Notes: generated by a model not told the origin, from the sequence alone. Numbered from the stretch's first letter, positions 7,579 to 16,389 are shown. The stretch is DNA of 32,832 nucleotides from Smithellaceae bacterium (GCA_030690945.1 JAUYFM010000028.1:1-32832), one strand, 5' to 3'. Program-made: numbers and translations.

Positions 7579-8874
7579 TTTTCTCATCTCCGCCGGCTGT
7601 CCTGTTGTTTCCAGCACCCTGAGCCAGACATTACCTTGTGGATCGATTTGTCTGCTGGAAATTGCAGTGGCAAGCGGCAGGTGAACATACTCGTTATTTC
7701 TGAGCGCTACCAACAGGCCTGTTTTCCCCGCCATGGCCGCATGCACAGAGTATTGTCCCAGAGAACTGCAATAAATGCTGTCTGAGGCATTGGCTGGAAC
7801 CGAACGAATCAGGTAACTTGGCTCAATATATTTTAAATTGATTTCCAGATTGATCTTTCGAAAATGCTGTTCGACAGCGGTTTTGAGAAACAGGCCGATA
7901 TCATGAAGGCGGATGTTGCCTGATGCATCGGTTTTTTTTTCATTTGAATTTTGCATCATCAATTCCTGTCCCGCACCTTCAGCCACCAGAATCACTGCGT
8001 GTCCCCGCGCTTTCATTCTATCCGTAAGCGTTTGCAAGAACCCTTTTTCGCCATCAAGGTCAAACGGTACTTCGGGAATCAGAACAAAGTTTACGTCGCC
8101 CTGGGCCAGGGCCGCAGTTGCCGTGATACAACCGGACAAACGTCCCATGATTTTCACCAGGCCGATACCGTTATAGGCGCCCTTGGCTTCCACATGCGCA
8201 CTGTGGACGGCTTCCACTGTTTCTTCGATGGCCGTGTCAAAGCCGAAGGATTTTTCAATTAAATTAAGATCGTTGTCGATGGTTTTGGGAATGCCGATTA
8301 CGGCAATTTTAGCATTTCTGGCGGTGATTTCAGCCGTCAGTTTTTCCGCCGCCCGCATGGTGCCGTCGCCGCCCACGCAAAAAAGGATGTTGACTTTTAA
8401 TTGCTCCAGATAATCCACCATGACCGAAATATCCTGCGGTCCGCGGGAAGTTGAAAGGACACTGCCTCCAATATGAGTAATATCCTTGACGAAATCCGGC
8501 GTCAGATTAATAGGCAAATCACCAAAGGCCGGATTCAGTCCGCGCAGTCCATATTTTATTCCCAAAATATTTTTTACATTGTAACGGTAAAACAGCGCCA
8601 TAGTCACCGAACGGATCACATCGTTTATGCCGGGGCAGAGCCCGCCGCATGTGACAATGGCCGCCTGTGTTTGTGCGGGATCAAAAAAGATCTTTTTCCG
8701 TGCGCCGGCCGGTTCGACAGACAAAGGCCGGCCCAGGGAATCTTTTCTTTCAAAATAATTGGTAAGGCGGGTATGAAATAGAATCCTGTCATCATCCGAG
8801 GTGAAACTACTGGTATTCAGGGGAGAATCGATTTGGCAGAAGCCGAGATTTGCAATTGTAAAATCATGTGTCAT
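7573..8874 (-). CDS. 6-phosphofructokinase, Gly/Lys active-site type
   Basis: This 433-residue phosphofructokinase phosphorylates fructose 6-phosphate in glycolysis. The N-terminal extension of ~70 residues precedes the core motif TCGGLCPGIN (75-84). GGDG is at 168-171, the catalytic loop PKTIDND at 196-202, and MGR at 243-245. In this superfamily the second Gly of GGDG (rather than Asp) favours ATP, whereas Lys in PKTIDND is usually linked with pyrophosphate; the Gly/Lys combination is known from ATP-using long PFKs such as the trypanosomal enzyme. It is the last gene of the operon, four bases after the FAD protein stop, with AAGGAA as ribosome-binding site inside that gene. Phosphodonor specificity is therefore uncertain. 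Confidence 0.9.
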   Translation of the reverse strand: MTHDFTIANLGFCQIDSPLNTSSFTSDDDRILFHTRLTNYFERKDSLGRPLSVEPAGARKKIFFDPAQTQAAIVTCGGLCPGINDVIRSVTMALFYRYNVKNILGIKYGLRGLNPAFGDLPINLTPDFVKDITHIGGSVLSTSRGPQDISVMVDYLEQLKVNILFCVGGDGTMRAAEKLTAEITARNAKIAVIGIPKTIDNDLNLIEKSFGFDTAIEETVEAVHSAHVEAKGAYNGIGLVKIMGRLSGCITATAALAQGDVNFVLIPEVPFDLDGEKGFLQTLTDRMKARGHAVILVAEGAGQELMMQNSNEKKTDASGNIRLHDIGLFLKTAVEQHFRKINLEINLKYIEPSYLIRSVPANASDSIYCSSLGQYSVHAAMAGKTGLLVALRNNEYVHLPLATAISSRQIDPQGNVWLRVLETTGQPAEMRKG

Positions 8875-8878
8875 AAAA

Positions 8879-10321
8879 TTATTTCCTTTTCTTCATCACT
8901 TGCAGCGTTGCGTTTTTACCGGAGATCATCTCCGCATCAAAACCGGCATCCATCAGTAAAGATGAACCCGTCAAGAAGATATTTTTAAACCGCGTTTTAT
9001 TGGTTTTGGCGGCAAAAGAGGTAAAAAAGGCATTGCGGACTTTATATTTTGGACTGAGGACTTTTCGGTAATCTAAGGAAACATCAATTGATTTGTCAAT
9101 ATTGGATAGCTCAATATTATCCTTTAAAAAGGGAAGGAATGCTTCGAGTCTCTCTAAAATCGAATTGGCCTCACGTTTGAGAGCATCCCATGTCCAGTTT
9201 TCTTCACCATCCGGGAGGTAAATCGTGGCCGTAAGGGATGATCTGGCCAGAGAGAGACGCTGATCTTTTTCCGGAAGACTTGTTTCCAGAATAATCAGAT
9301 TATTGTCGTAGATGTCTTTCGCCACATCCGTAATGACGGCAATATGCCGGGCAATCTGTTGGGGCAGGCATTTCTCGGCGACACCCAGAAAAATCGTGAA
9401 AGGATAATAGGCGATTTTTACCGGACGAAACCAATCTGAAATATTGAGATACTTGTTGTTGCCCCGAACCAAAGATAGACTGTTCGATTTTGTGCTGACG
9501 ATGAGATTCTGGCCGGACACTTTGGACGTTGAGCCGTCTTGCGCTTTGATTTCCAGATCGATAATTTCATTTCTGGTCATGGACAATATTTGATAGTTGT
9601 TCAGATATAAACCTTTGTTCGATTCAATTTTTTCGATGAGCGCGTTGTATAAAAATTGTTTTCCCTGCGGAAAATAAGAAACGCCGCGCAGGGGCGCGCA
9701 ATATTGAAAAGCCGAAGCAAATGAAAACAAATCATCATTATTGAAGGAAAACAGAGCCTGCTGGGCTTCCCAAACCTTTTCCAACGACGCATCTTGCGAT
9801 AGAATTTTATCAAATTTAACGGCGCCAAATTTATATCGGACAATATAAGGAAGTATTTTCAGGTAGGAGAAATATTCTTTAATATTTTGCGGCTGAATCT
9901 GCGGATGTTCAGCCATCCAGTTGTGAAAAATGGACGAGGTGTCAACCGCCATATTATAATAGTCACTGATGTCTGTATCGAATTCGGGAAATTCCCGGGC
10001 CAGTTCTGCCGTAAGTGAGGTAAGGTCATTATAGAAATCAATGCGATGATTGGGAAGAATAACCTGAAACGCGGGATTGATGGACAGTGATTCAGCTTCG
10101 GGCGGTGCAATACCCAATTCGGCCAGCACCGACAGGCCCAGTTGTTCCGGCCCCAGGCCGGTAAGCGGCGTGGGATCGATATTGAAAACAAAATCATCGA
10201 GTAGATACAACCCGCCCAGTCCGCCCTCCGCAATAAGCAGCGTCTGGAGACCATTTTGGCTTGCGTAGGCAGCGGCGACATGAGATGAAAGATCATCGCC
10301 TATGACAATCAGATCATACAC
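8879..10321 (-). CDS. FAD-dependent oxidoreductase of the phytoene desaturase/amine oxidase type
   Basis: The 480-residue protein starts with a beta-strand and dinucleotide-binding turn (YDLIVIGDDLSSHVAAAYAS) and ends with NIFLTGSSLLMDAGFDAEMI, the C-terminal flavin-contacting segment found in the phytoene desaturase-like and amine oxidase families. The N-terminal glycine motif is degenerate (GDDLSS in place of GxGxxG). The middle carries a substrate-domain-like region (SYFPQGKQFLYNALIEKIES) resembling the family's GGMQ/PxGG strand. The start is a GTG at 10321; the nearest Shine-Dalgarno (GGAGG) lies unusually far upstream. It sits between purN and phosphofructokinase in one operon. The substrate is unknown. 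Confidence 0.7.
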   Translation of the reverse strand: MYDLIVIGDDLSSHVAAAYASQNGLQTLLIAEGGLGGLYLLDDFVFNIDPTPLTGLGPEQLGLSVLAELGIAPPEAESLSINPAFQVILPNHRIDFYNDLTSLTAELAREFPEFDTDISDYYNMAVDTSSIFHNWMAEHPQIQPQNIKEYFSYLKILPYIVRYKFGAVKFDKILSQDASLEKVWEAQQALFSFNNDDLFSFASAFQYCAPLRGVSYFPQGKQFLYNALIEKIESNKGLYLNNYQILSMTRNEIIDLEIKAQDGSTSKVSGQNLIVSTKSNSLSLVRGNNKYLNISDWFRPVKIAYYPFTIFLGVAEKCLPQQIARHIAVITDVAKDIYDNNLIILETSLPEKDQRLSLARSSLTATIYLPDGEENWTWDALKREANSILERLEAFLPFLKDNIELSNIDKSIDVSLDYRKVLSPKYKVRNAFFTSFAAKTNKTRFKNIFLTGSSLLMDAGFDAEMISGKNATLQVMKKRK

Positions 10322-10362
10322 GAAATATATTTTCCTCCAAAACAGGCCGATAAAAAAGCCTG

Positions 10363-11025
10363 TTAACCGTCCAGGGGCGGATTATGAATCGCCGCATGAT
10401 CAGGATTTTTGATGTTCTTAATTTCTATATGACGGCCGTTTTTGATAATTCTGCCTTCCGCAAAATAACGGATGGCCTGAGGATAAATTTTGTGTTCTTC
10501 CTTTAGTATTCTGGCGGCCAGCGTCTCCGCCGTATCATCGATGTGCACCGGCACAACCGACTGAATAATAATGGGGCCGGTATCCACGCCCTCATCGACA
10601 AAGTGGACCGTGCAGCCGGAAAATTTAACGCCGTAATCCAAAGCCTGTTGCTGCACATGCGTGCCGGGGAAAGCGGGCAACAGGGCAGGGTGAATATTAA
10701 TAATTTTCTGGTCAAAGGCGCGTAAAAAAGACGTGGTGAGAATCCGCATAAATCCGGCCAGCACGATTAAATCGACACCGGCATTTTGCAGAATGCGAAT
10801 CAGTTCGCGATCAAAATCGTCACGGCTGGAAAAATCATGATGGTTTAAAACCGCGCAGGTAATGCCGTGCTTTTTTGCCCTCGTCAGACCATACGCTTGC
10901 GGACTATTGCTCACGATGATTTTAATCTGAGCGGGTAGAGTTCCCTTTTCAATATGATCGATGATGGATTGAAGATTTGAGCCGCTGCCGGAAATCAAAA
11001 TGCCCAATTTTAAGAGTTCAGCCAT
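10363..11025 (-). CDS. purN: Phosphoribosylglycinamide formyltransferase
   Basis: PurN transfers a formyl group from 10-formyltetrahydrofolate to GAR in de novo purine synthesis. The sequence has the GAR-binding N-terminus (LGILISGSGSNLQSI), the catalytic Asn-His-Asp set in INIHPALLPAFPG, then GCTVHFVDEGVDTGPII. I chose the ATG at 11025 (protein starting MAELLKLG), which gives ~220 residues and lies ten bases after the purM stop. A longer reading starting at 11085 would overlap purM with an implausible basic leader. It is co-transcribed with purM and the FAD protein. Confidence 0.95.
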   Translation of the reverse strand: MAELLKLGILISGSGSNLQSIIDHIEKGTLPAQIKIIVSNSPQAYGLTRAKKHGITCAVLNHHDFSSRDDFDRELIRILQNAGVDLIVLAGFMRILTTSFLRAFDQKIINIHPALLPAFPGTHVQQQALDYGVKFSGCTVHFVDEGVDTGPIIIQSVVPVHIDDTAETLAARILKEEHKIYPQAIRYFAEGRIIKNGRHIEIKNIKNPDHAAIHNPPLDG

Positions 11026-11035
11026 AGGCCTGCCG

Positions 11036-12103
11036 TTAAATATCCGTAAAACAAACTGAATCCTGATTTTCTTCCTTTTTCTCAATCACGCCGAGCAGGT
11101 AAGCTTTTTCTCCCATCACTTTTAGACGGTCGAGGAGTTCCTGCGATTCCTTTTCCGAGACGATCATCATCATGCCAATGCCCATGTTAAAAACCCGGAA
11201 CATCTCTTTTTCTTCTACATGGCCGATATCCTGAATAACGGAAAATATCGGCGGAACCTCCCAGCTATTGCTGGTAATGACGCAACGGCAGACACCGGGA
11301 ATGATACGCGGGATATTGTCGTAAAAACCACCGCCGGTAATATGGATCAGTCCTTTGATATTGAAACTTTTAAAAATACTCAAAAGTGATTTGACGTAAA
11401 TTCGGGTTGGTTCAAGCAGTTCCAGACCGACTGTTCTTTCCAGCCCCGGTATGGAATCATTCATAGAGAGCTTGCCTTTTTCCAGGAGCACCTTGCGGGC
11501 CAGTGAAAAACCATTGCTGTGCAGACCACTTGAAGCTAGACCGATCACCCGGTCATTGATGCTGATATTGGAACCGTCGATAAGCTTATCTTGTTCAACA
11601 ATACCTACGCAAAATCCAGCCAGATCATAATCGCCCGATTGATAGAAGCCCGGCATTTCCGCCGTTTCTCCGCCCAGCAGCGTGCAACCGGCCTGCTTGC
11701 AGCCCTGAACAATGCCCTCGACAATCTGCACACTCTTTTCCAGTTCGATTTTGCCTGTGGATATATAATCCAGAAAGAATAGGGGTTCCGCCCCTTGAAC
11801 AATCACGTCATTGACCGACATGGCGACCAGATCAATGCCGATGGTGTCGTGCTTGTCCATCAGGTGTGCGATTTTGAGTTTTGTGCCCACCCCGTCGGTC
11901 GAAGAGACAAGGATCGGATTTTTCATTTTTGCTGCATCAAAACGGAACAATCCCCCGAAACCGCCGATGCCGGAAATCACTTCCTTGCGGGCTGTTGTTT
12001 TAATCAGGGGTTTAATGCGCTCTACAAATGCATTGGCGGTATCAATATTAACGCCGGCGTCTTTATAAGTAGATGCTTTAGATTTTACGGATTTTGTTGC
12101 CAT
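11036..12103 (-). CDS. purM: Phosphoribosylformylglycinamidine cyclo-ligase (AIR synthetase)
   Basis: PurM closes the imidazole ring of AIR using ATP, the step that follows FGAM synthetase in purine synthesis. The 355-residue length is typical. Visible motifs are SSTDGVGTKLKIA, GIDLVAMSVNDVIVQGAEPL, CTLLGGETAEMPGFY, GLASSGLHSNGFSLAR and ITGGGFYDNIPRI, all diagnostic of PurM. It is first in the minus-strand purM-purN-FAD-pfk operon and is transcribed divergently from recG. Confidence 0.97.
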   Translation of the reverse strand: MATKSVKSKASTYKDAGVNIDTANAFVERIKPLIKTTARKEVISGIGGFGGLFRFDAAKMKNPILVSSTDGVGTKLKIAHLMDKHDTIGIDLVAMSVNDVIVQGAEPLFFLDYISTGKIELEKSVQIVEGIVQGCKQAGCTLLGGETAEMPGFYQSGDYDLAGFCVGIVEQDKLIDGSNISINDRVIGLASSGLHSNGFSLARKVLLEKGKLSMNDSIPGLERTVGLELLEPTRIYVKSLLSIFKSFNIKGLIHITGGGFYDNIPRIIPGVCRCVITSNSWEVPPIFSVIQDIGHVEEKEMFRVFNMGIGMMMIVSEKESQELLDRLKVMGEKAYLLGVIEKKEENQDSVCFTDI

Positions 12104-12174
12104 ATAACTCCATAAATTAAGATTAGTTCTTCAAGTGATAATTGATGAGATGATCTAACGTAAATCAGCGTTTG

Positions 12175-12231
12175 TGTCAATCATTGACTTGCACAAAAGG
12201 AAATTATTTGTTAAAAAAACTAATAATTTCC
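12175..12231. promoter_or_regulatory. Divergent purM/recG promoter region with palindromes
   Basis: A perfect 13-base palindrome GTCAATCATTGAC (12176-12188) places TTGACA on the minus strand (12175-12180) back to back with TTGACT on the plus strand (12184-12189). These look like divergent -35 boxes for purM and recG; the matching -10 boxes are weak. A second perfect inverted repeat, GGAAATTATT (12199-12208) and AATAATTTCC (12222-12231), follows on the recG side and could be an operator or leader hairpin. The -35 assignment is an inference from sequence. Confidence 0.45.
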
Positions 12232-12273
12232 AGAAAATCATTTGCTTTGCCCGTCAATATTTCGGAGAATTAA

Positions 12274-14739
12274 ATGGAGTCATTTAAAAAAAATCTGCAG
12301 AAAATCGAACAGCCTCTGAACTTTGCCGCAAAGGATGATTTTAGAAATCTATCCCACATTAAAGATTTAGGAAAATCGCTGACTGGTTTAATTGCTCAGC
12401 AGATTTCTGCCATCCCGCCGGTTGCAAAAAACAGTTTCGAGCCTGCCCTTGGCAATATGCTGCATATTTTTTCAGATTATGACGCGCAGGATATAACCGT
12501 TAAAAAATCAAAAATTTCTGAAGCGACGCAAATTCTGGAAAGACTCAAAAACGCCGCTGATGTCTTTGACGCACACAAACCTGTTTCCCCGCATCAGGAA
12601 GAACAAATCACCGAAAGAATAGCGGATCTGAGATTATCCGGAGAGAAACTCAACATGTCCGTACAGTTTCTTAAAGGTGTGGGGCCGAAGATGGCTGTGC
12701 GTTTCGCAGCCAAAAAAATTAATACCATAGAAGATCTGCTTTATTTTCTCCCCCGCACCTATGAAGACCGTCGGGAAATCCGGAAAATCAACAAGCTGGA
12801 AACAGGAAAAATCCAGACCATCATGGCAACTGTCGTACTGTCCGAGTTTCGCTACTACGGCAAACGAAGAATACTGGAAGTAACTGTGAGCGACCATACG
12901 GCCAATTTGACCGCCAAGTGGTTTAAAGGCCAGATGTCTTACCTGACGGGTACTTTTAAGAAAGGAACCCGGGTCATTTTCACGGGCAATGTGACACCCA
13001 ATTATGCCGGTAAAACCATGATTCATCCCGACTATGAAATTCTGGAAGAAGAGGACGAGGAAAATCTTCTAAACTTCAAGCGCATCGTACCGGTGTATTC
13101 GGAAACAGAAGGCCTGCACCAGAAGTATATCCGTAAAGTCATGTATTCCGCACTGGAAAATTATTCGCGTTATGTTTCATCGCCGATTCCCATGGAAATC
13201 TGCAGGAAGCGAAACCTGCAAAATATTCATGAGGCGCTCTTGACCGTCCATTTCCCCGGACAGGACGCATTACTAGAACCCTGGATCAGCGCTCGTTCCG
13301 AGGCACACCGACGTTTGATTTATGACGAGTTTTTCTTTTTTCAACTGGGCATGGCCATCAAAAAATCCGGTCGTATTCTGGATAAGGGCATTTCGTTTTC
13401 AGTTGATGGTAATCTGCTGGAGAAATTTTATGCCTCACTGCCGTTCACGTTAACCGGCGCTCAAACAAGGGTTATTGCAGAAATTCGGCAGGATTTAAAA
13501 ACAGACAATGCGATGAACCGCCTGCTGCAAGGCGATGTGGGGAGTGGAAAAACACTGGTGGCCATGTCGGCCATGATAACCGTTTGCGAAAACGGCTATC
13601 AGGCGGCGCTGATGGCGCCCACCGAAATTTTGGCCAAACAGCACTTTGCGACCCTATCGGCATGGGCTGAGCCTATCGGCCTACGCGTCGTTTTGCTCAC
13701 CGGAAGCATGACAAATGCCGTTCGCAATGACGTTTTGGAGCAAATTAAATCTGGCGACGCCAACATCATTCTTGGCACACATGCTCTCATCCAGGAAGAT
13801 GTTGACTTTAAGAAGCTGGGCTTTGTCGTCATCGATGAGCAGCACCGTTTTGGCGTGATGCAACGGGCGACCTTGCGCAATAAAGGAATCAATGCCGACG
13901 TCCTGGTCATGACAGCCACACCCATTCCGCGGACGCTGGCCATGACTGTTTATGGCGATCTGGATGTTTCGGTGATCGATGAAATGCCGCCGGGTAAAAA
14001 ACCAGTGCGCACCGTTTTGATGGGTGAAAGTAAAAGACAGGCGGTTTACGAAACCATCCGCAAGGAGCTTGCCAAAGGTCATCAGGCATTTATTGTGTAT
14101 CCATTGGTGGAACAATCAGAGAATCTGGATTTGAAAGACGCAACAAAAATGGCCGAGCATCTGCAAAAGGATATTTTTCCGGACTGTCGGGTAGGGCTGA
14201 TTCATGGCAAGATGAAGGATAAAGAAAAAGACGCGGTGATGAAGGACTTTCTGGACAATAATATTTCTATTTTGGTTGCCACAACGGTCATCGAAGTCGG
14301 CATCGATGTGCCGCGCGCGTCCTTGATGGTGATTGAACATGCGGAGCGTTTCGGCCTGTCGCAACTTCATCAACTGCGCGGCCGTGTGGGCCGGCGTGAT
14401 ATTCCATCGAGCTGCATCCTGCTTGCCGATTATAAAGTGTCCGCGGATGCCCGCAAGCGACTTAAAGTTATGGAAAAAACCACAGATGGCTTTGCACTTG
14501 CGGAGGAAGACCTTGTCATTCGCGGTCCCGGAGATTTTCTGGGTACCCGTCAATCGGGACTTCCTGATTTCCGCATTGCCAGCATCATCCGCGACGCCCG
14601 TATTCTTAACGATGCCAAGGAAGATGCCTTCGCACTGGCCGCCCGCGATCCGTTCCTTGAAAAACCGGAACACGCCATCTTAAAAGAAGCCCTGATCATG
14701 AAATGGCAGGGCAAACTTGATCTGGCCAGGACAGGATGA
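12274..14739 (+). CDS. recG: ATP-dependent DNA helicase RecG
   Basis: RecG reverses stalled forks and migrates branched DNA. The 821-residue protein is longer than E. coli RecG (693) because of an ~125-residue N-terminal extension; the conserved wedge region begins near residue 130 (SVQFLKGVGPKMA). Helicase motifs are in place: Walker A GDVGSGKT at 420-427, DEQH at 521-524, TATPIPRTLAM, and the C-terminal VATTVIEVGIDVPRAS and QLRGRVGR. Long N-terminal extensions also occur in other RecG lineages such as Thermotoga. The ATG at 12274 has CGGAG eight bases upstream. Monocistronic and divergent from purM. Confidence 0.97.
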   Translation: MESFKKNLQKIEQPLNFAAKDDFRNLSHIKDLGKSLTGLIAQQISAIPPVAKNSFEPALGNMLHIFSDYDAQDITVKKSKISEATQILERLKNAADVFDAHKPVSPHQEEQITERIADLRLSGEKLNMSVQFLKGVGPKMAVRFAAKKINTIEDLLYFLPRTYEDRREIRKINKLETGKIQTIMATVVLSEFRYYGKRRILEVTVSDHTANLTAKWFKGQMSYLTGTFKKGTRVIFTGNVTPNYAGKTMIHPDYEILEEEDEENLLNFKRIVPVYSETEGLHQKYIRKVMYSALENYSRYVSSPIPMEICRKRNLQNIHEALLTVHFPGQDALLEPWISARSEAHRRLIYDEFFFFQLGMAIKKSGRILDKGISFSVDGNLLEKFYASLPFTLTGAQTRVIAEIRQDLKTDNAMNRLLQGDVGSGKTLVAMSAMITVCENGYQAALMAPTEILAKQHFATLSAWAEPIGLRVVLLTGSMTNAVRNDVLEQIKSGDANIILGTHALIQEDVDFKKLGFVVIDEQHRFGVMQRATLRNKGINADVLVMTATPIPRTLAMTVYGDLDVSVIDEMPPGKKPVRTVLMGESKRQAVYETIRKELAKGHQAFIVYPLVEQSENLDLKDATKMAEHLQKDIFPDCRVGLIHGKMKDKEKDAVMKDFLDNNISILVATTVIEVGIDVPRASLMVIEHAERFGLSQLHQLRGRVGRRDIPSSCILLADYKVSADARKRLKVMEKTTDGFALAEEDLVIRGPGDFLGTRQSGLPDFRIASIIRDARILNDAKEDAFALAARDPFLEKPEHAILKEALIMKWQGKLDLARTG

Positions 14740-14986
14740 GGGGAAAGTTAACATTTCAAGGATAAAGAAGATGATGGTCTCGTAGCCGTGTCGCAATGCT
14801 AATTTGTCATTGCAACGCGTGCCCTTTAGGGTAGTTCACGACAGTGAACGTTACAATCTAATCAGGCGTCGTAGTAATCTCATATGTTCGGTAACCATCC
14901 ACAATTAACGATCGCCCATCGTTTGTCCGCCATCATCCTTCAGCCCTGAGCTATGCGCTATCAACCCTGCAATGTCCAAATAATAC
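14740..14986. other. Intergenic region without a gene
   Basis: Nothing coding is visible here. It holds a short palindrome CCCTTTAGGG (14822-14831) and an inverted pair GTTCAC (14834-14839) / GTGAAC (14844-14849). These could form a small hairpin, but no T-run follows, so it is not a clear recG terminator. Confidence 0.4.
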
Positions 14987-15056
14987 TTGCGCATGAGATG
15001 AAACTGCCTTATAATCGCTTCACATTATGAAGCGTATAATTGCAATAATCGCTTCA
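14987..15056 (+). promoter_or_regulatory. Promoter and three-half-site operator of the second Fic gene
   Basis: A sigma-70 type promoter reads TTGCGC (14987-14992), 17 bases, TATAAT (15010-15015). Directly after the -10 box lies an inverted repeat CGCTTCA (15016-15022) and TGAAGCG (15028-15034), then a third CGCTTCA (15050-15056). The half-sites cover the transcription start and the leader up to the Fic ATG at 15071, so a protein bound here would block initiation. The Fic protein's C-terminal winged helix is a candidate autorepressor. A second TATAAT lies at 15035-15040. Confidence 0.65.
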
Positions 15057-15070
15057 GGAAAGAAAAGCTC

Positions 15071-16198
15071 ATGAAATATATCTGGCAACTCAAAAACTGG
15101 CATGATTTCACGTATGATATTGCCGCCGTGATGAAACCGCTGGGCGGGCTGCGCGTTATGCAAGGGAAACTGTTGGGTCGTGTTGCCGAACTCGATATTG
15201 GTTTGAGCGTTGATGCGCAGGCCTCCATCCTTGTGGAAGAAACCGTTCGGACAGCCGAAATTGAAGGGCAGCAGCTCAGTCGTTCAGCCGTCCGGTCTTC
15301 CGTAGCTGTCAAACTGGGCTTGCCCAAAGGCGTTGGCACGCCGGACAGACATGCCGATGGTCTCGTCGATGTTCTGTTGGACGCCGTGCGTTTTTATAAT
15401 AAGCCACTGACTCTGACAAGACTCAATGGCTGGAATGCGTCGCTTTTTCCCACGGGTTATACTGGCTTGAGAAAGATTCGGGTTGGTAAGCTGCGCGGGA
15501 ATGAACCGATGCAAATTATATCCGGACCGATTGGTAAGGAAAGAGTCCATTTTGAAGCCTTGCCCCGTCAGAGCCTTGATGAGGAAATGCGCTTTTTTCT
15601 GAAATGGTGGCAGACATCAGCGGATTGCATGGATGGTATATTACGCTCGGCACAGGCTCATCTGCATTTTCTTACCATCCACCCCTACGAAGACGGTAAC
15701 GGACGATTGGCGCGTGCGATGACAGACATGGCGCTGGCGCAGGATGAAAAGATCAATGTCAGGTATTACAGCATTTCGTCAGAGATTGTGCGACGCCGGG
15801 ATGCTTACTATAATATCCTGGAAGACGTGCAGAACTGTCGTACCGATGTGACAGCCTGGTATTTGTGGTTCATCCAATGTGTCTATTCGTCCATCGAGCA
15901 GTCCAGGGAAATGATCGCCGGTGTACTTCTGCGCCATGATTTTTGGAATAAACATGCCCAAACACTAATCACTGACCGGCAGAAAAAAGTAATCAACCGC
16001 ATTCTTGAAGCTGGCCCCGGAAACTTCGAAGGCGGTCTGACCACACGAAAGTATGTCAATATTGCCGGTGTCAGCCGCGCGACGGCATTTCGGGAGATCA
16101 CCGACCTTGTAGATAAAAATATTTTACAGCGTCTCTCCGGCAGCGGCCGCAATGTCCGCTACGACCTAATCTGGCCGCGCCAGGACGGAAAACAGTGA
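15071..16198 (+). CDS. Fic family protein with DUF4172 and winged-helix domains
   Basis: The 375-residue protein begins with a DUF4172 domain (YIWQLKNWHDFTYD), then the inhibitory motif TAEIEG (residues 61-66), the Fic core with HPYEDGNGRLAR (204-215), and a C-terminal winged helix around residues 325-370 (RKYVNIAGVSRATAFREI followed by a wing-like GSGRNVRYDL). All catalytic residues are present, so it should act as an auto-inhibited AMP-transferring enzyme. It differs in architecture from the Fic at 1714. The ATG follows CAGGAAAG at normal spacing. The combination of a DNA-binding tail and an operator-like site in front suggests autoregulation. The target protein is unknown. Confidence 0.92.
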   Translation: MKYIWQLKNWHDFTYDIAAVMKPLGGLRVMQGKLLGRVAELDIGLSVDAQASILVEETVRTAEIEGQQLSRSAVRSSVAVKLGLPKGVGTPDRHADGLVDVLLDAVRFYNKPLTLTRLNGWNASLFPTGYTGLRKIRVGKLRGNEPMQIISGPIGKERVHFEALPRQSLDEEMRFFLKWWQTSADCMDGILRSAQAHLHFLTIHPYEDGNGRLARAMTDMALAQDEKINVRYYSISSEIVRRRDAYYNILEDVQNCRTDVTAWYLWFIQCVYSSIEQSREMIAGVLLRHDFWNKHAQTLITDRQKKVINRILEAGPGNFEGGLTTRKYVNIAGVSRATAFREITDLVDKNILQRLSGSGRNVRYDLIWPRQDGKQ

Positions 16199-16219
16199 AT
16201 ACAAAGATGTATCACGTAG

Positions 16220-16296
16220 GGCGCAGTCCCCGACTGCGCCGCGATTGTGATGTTGGTTCCGGACTTTTATTGTAGGGCGCGTTCCCCGAACGCGCC
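16220..16296. repeat. Paired hairpins with compensatory stems
   Basis: Two perfect 9-bp stems with identical CCC loops occur 56 bases apart: GGCGCAGTC/GACTGCGCC (16220-16240) and GGCGCGTTC/GAACGCGCC (16276-16296). Both are preceded by GTA. The stems differ at two positions, and both partners change together, so pairing is preserved. A related GCGCCCTACA in the other orientation lies near 32674. They look like members of a dispersed hairpin family. Confidence 0.7.
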
Positions 16297-16297
16297 T

Positions 16298-16350
16298 GTC
16301 CCCCGCTGGCGGGGGTGGGGGGTGGTGCACCATTCTCAATTCACTATCAC
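16298..16350 (+). repeat. GC-rich dispersed repeat, copy A
   Basis: A CCCCCGC/GCGGGGG hairpin (16300-16315) is followed by GGGGGTGGTGC and then a degenerate TTCACTATC-type string. Related copies lie at 18541-18610 (same orientation) and 29661-29735 (reverse). No protein is encoded. Confidence 0.65.
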
Positions 16351-16389
16351 CTATGCACCGAACGCCGCACCTATTATGGCGCTAATCCT

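Noticed and set aside
11026-11085. N-terminal extension of purN by 20 codons
   Set aside because: It would overlap purM, adds a basic leader absent from PurN proteins, and the ATG at 11025 matches the family start.
16200-16350. Possible CRISPR-like repeats
   Set aside because: Only two hairpins with changing stems and no regular spacers; they behave like dispersed hairpin repeats, and no cas gene is present.
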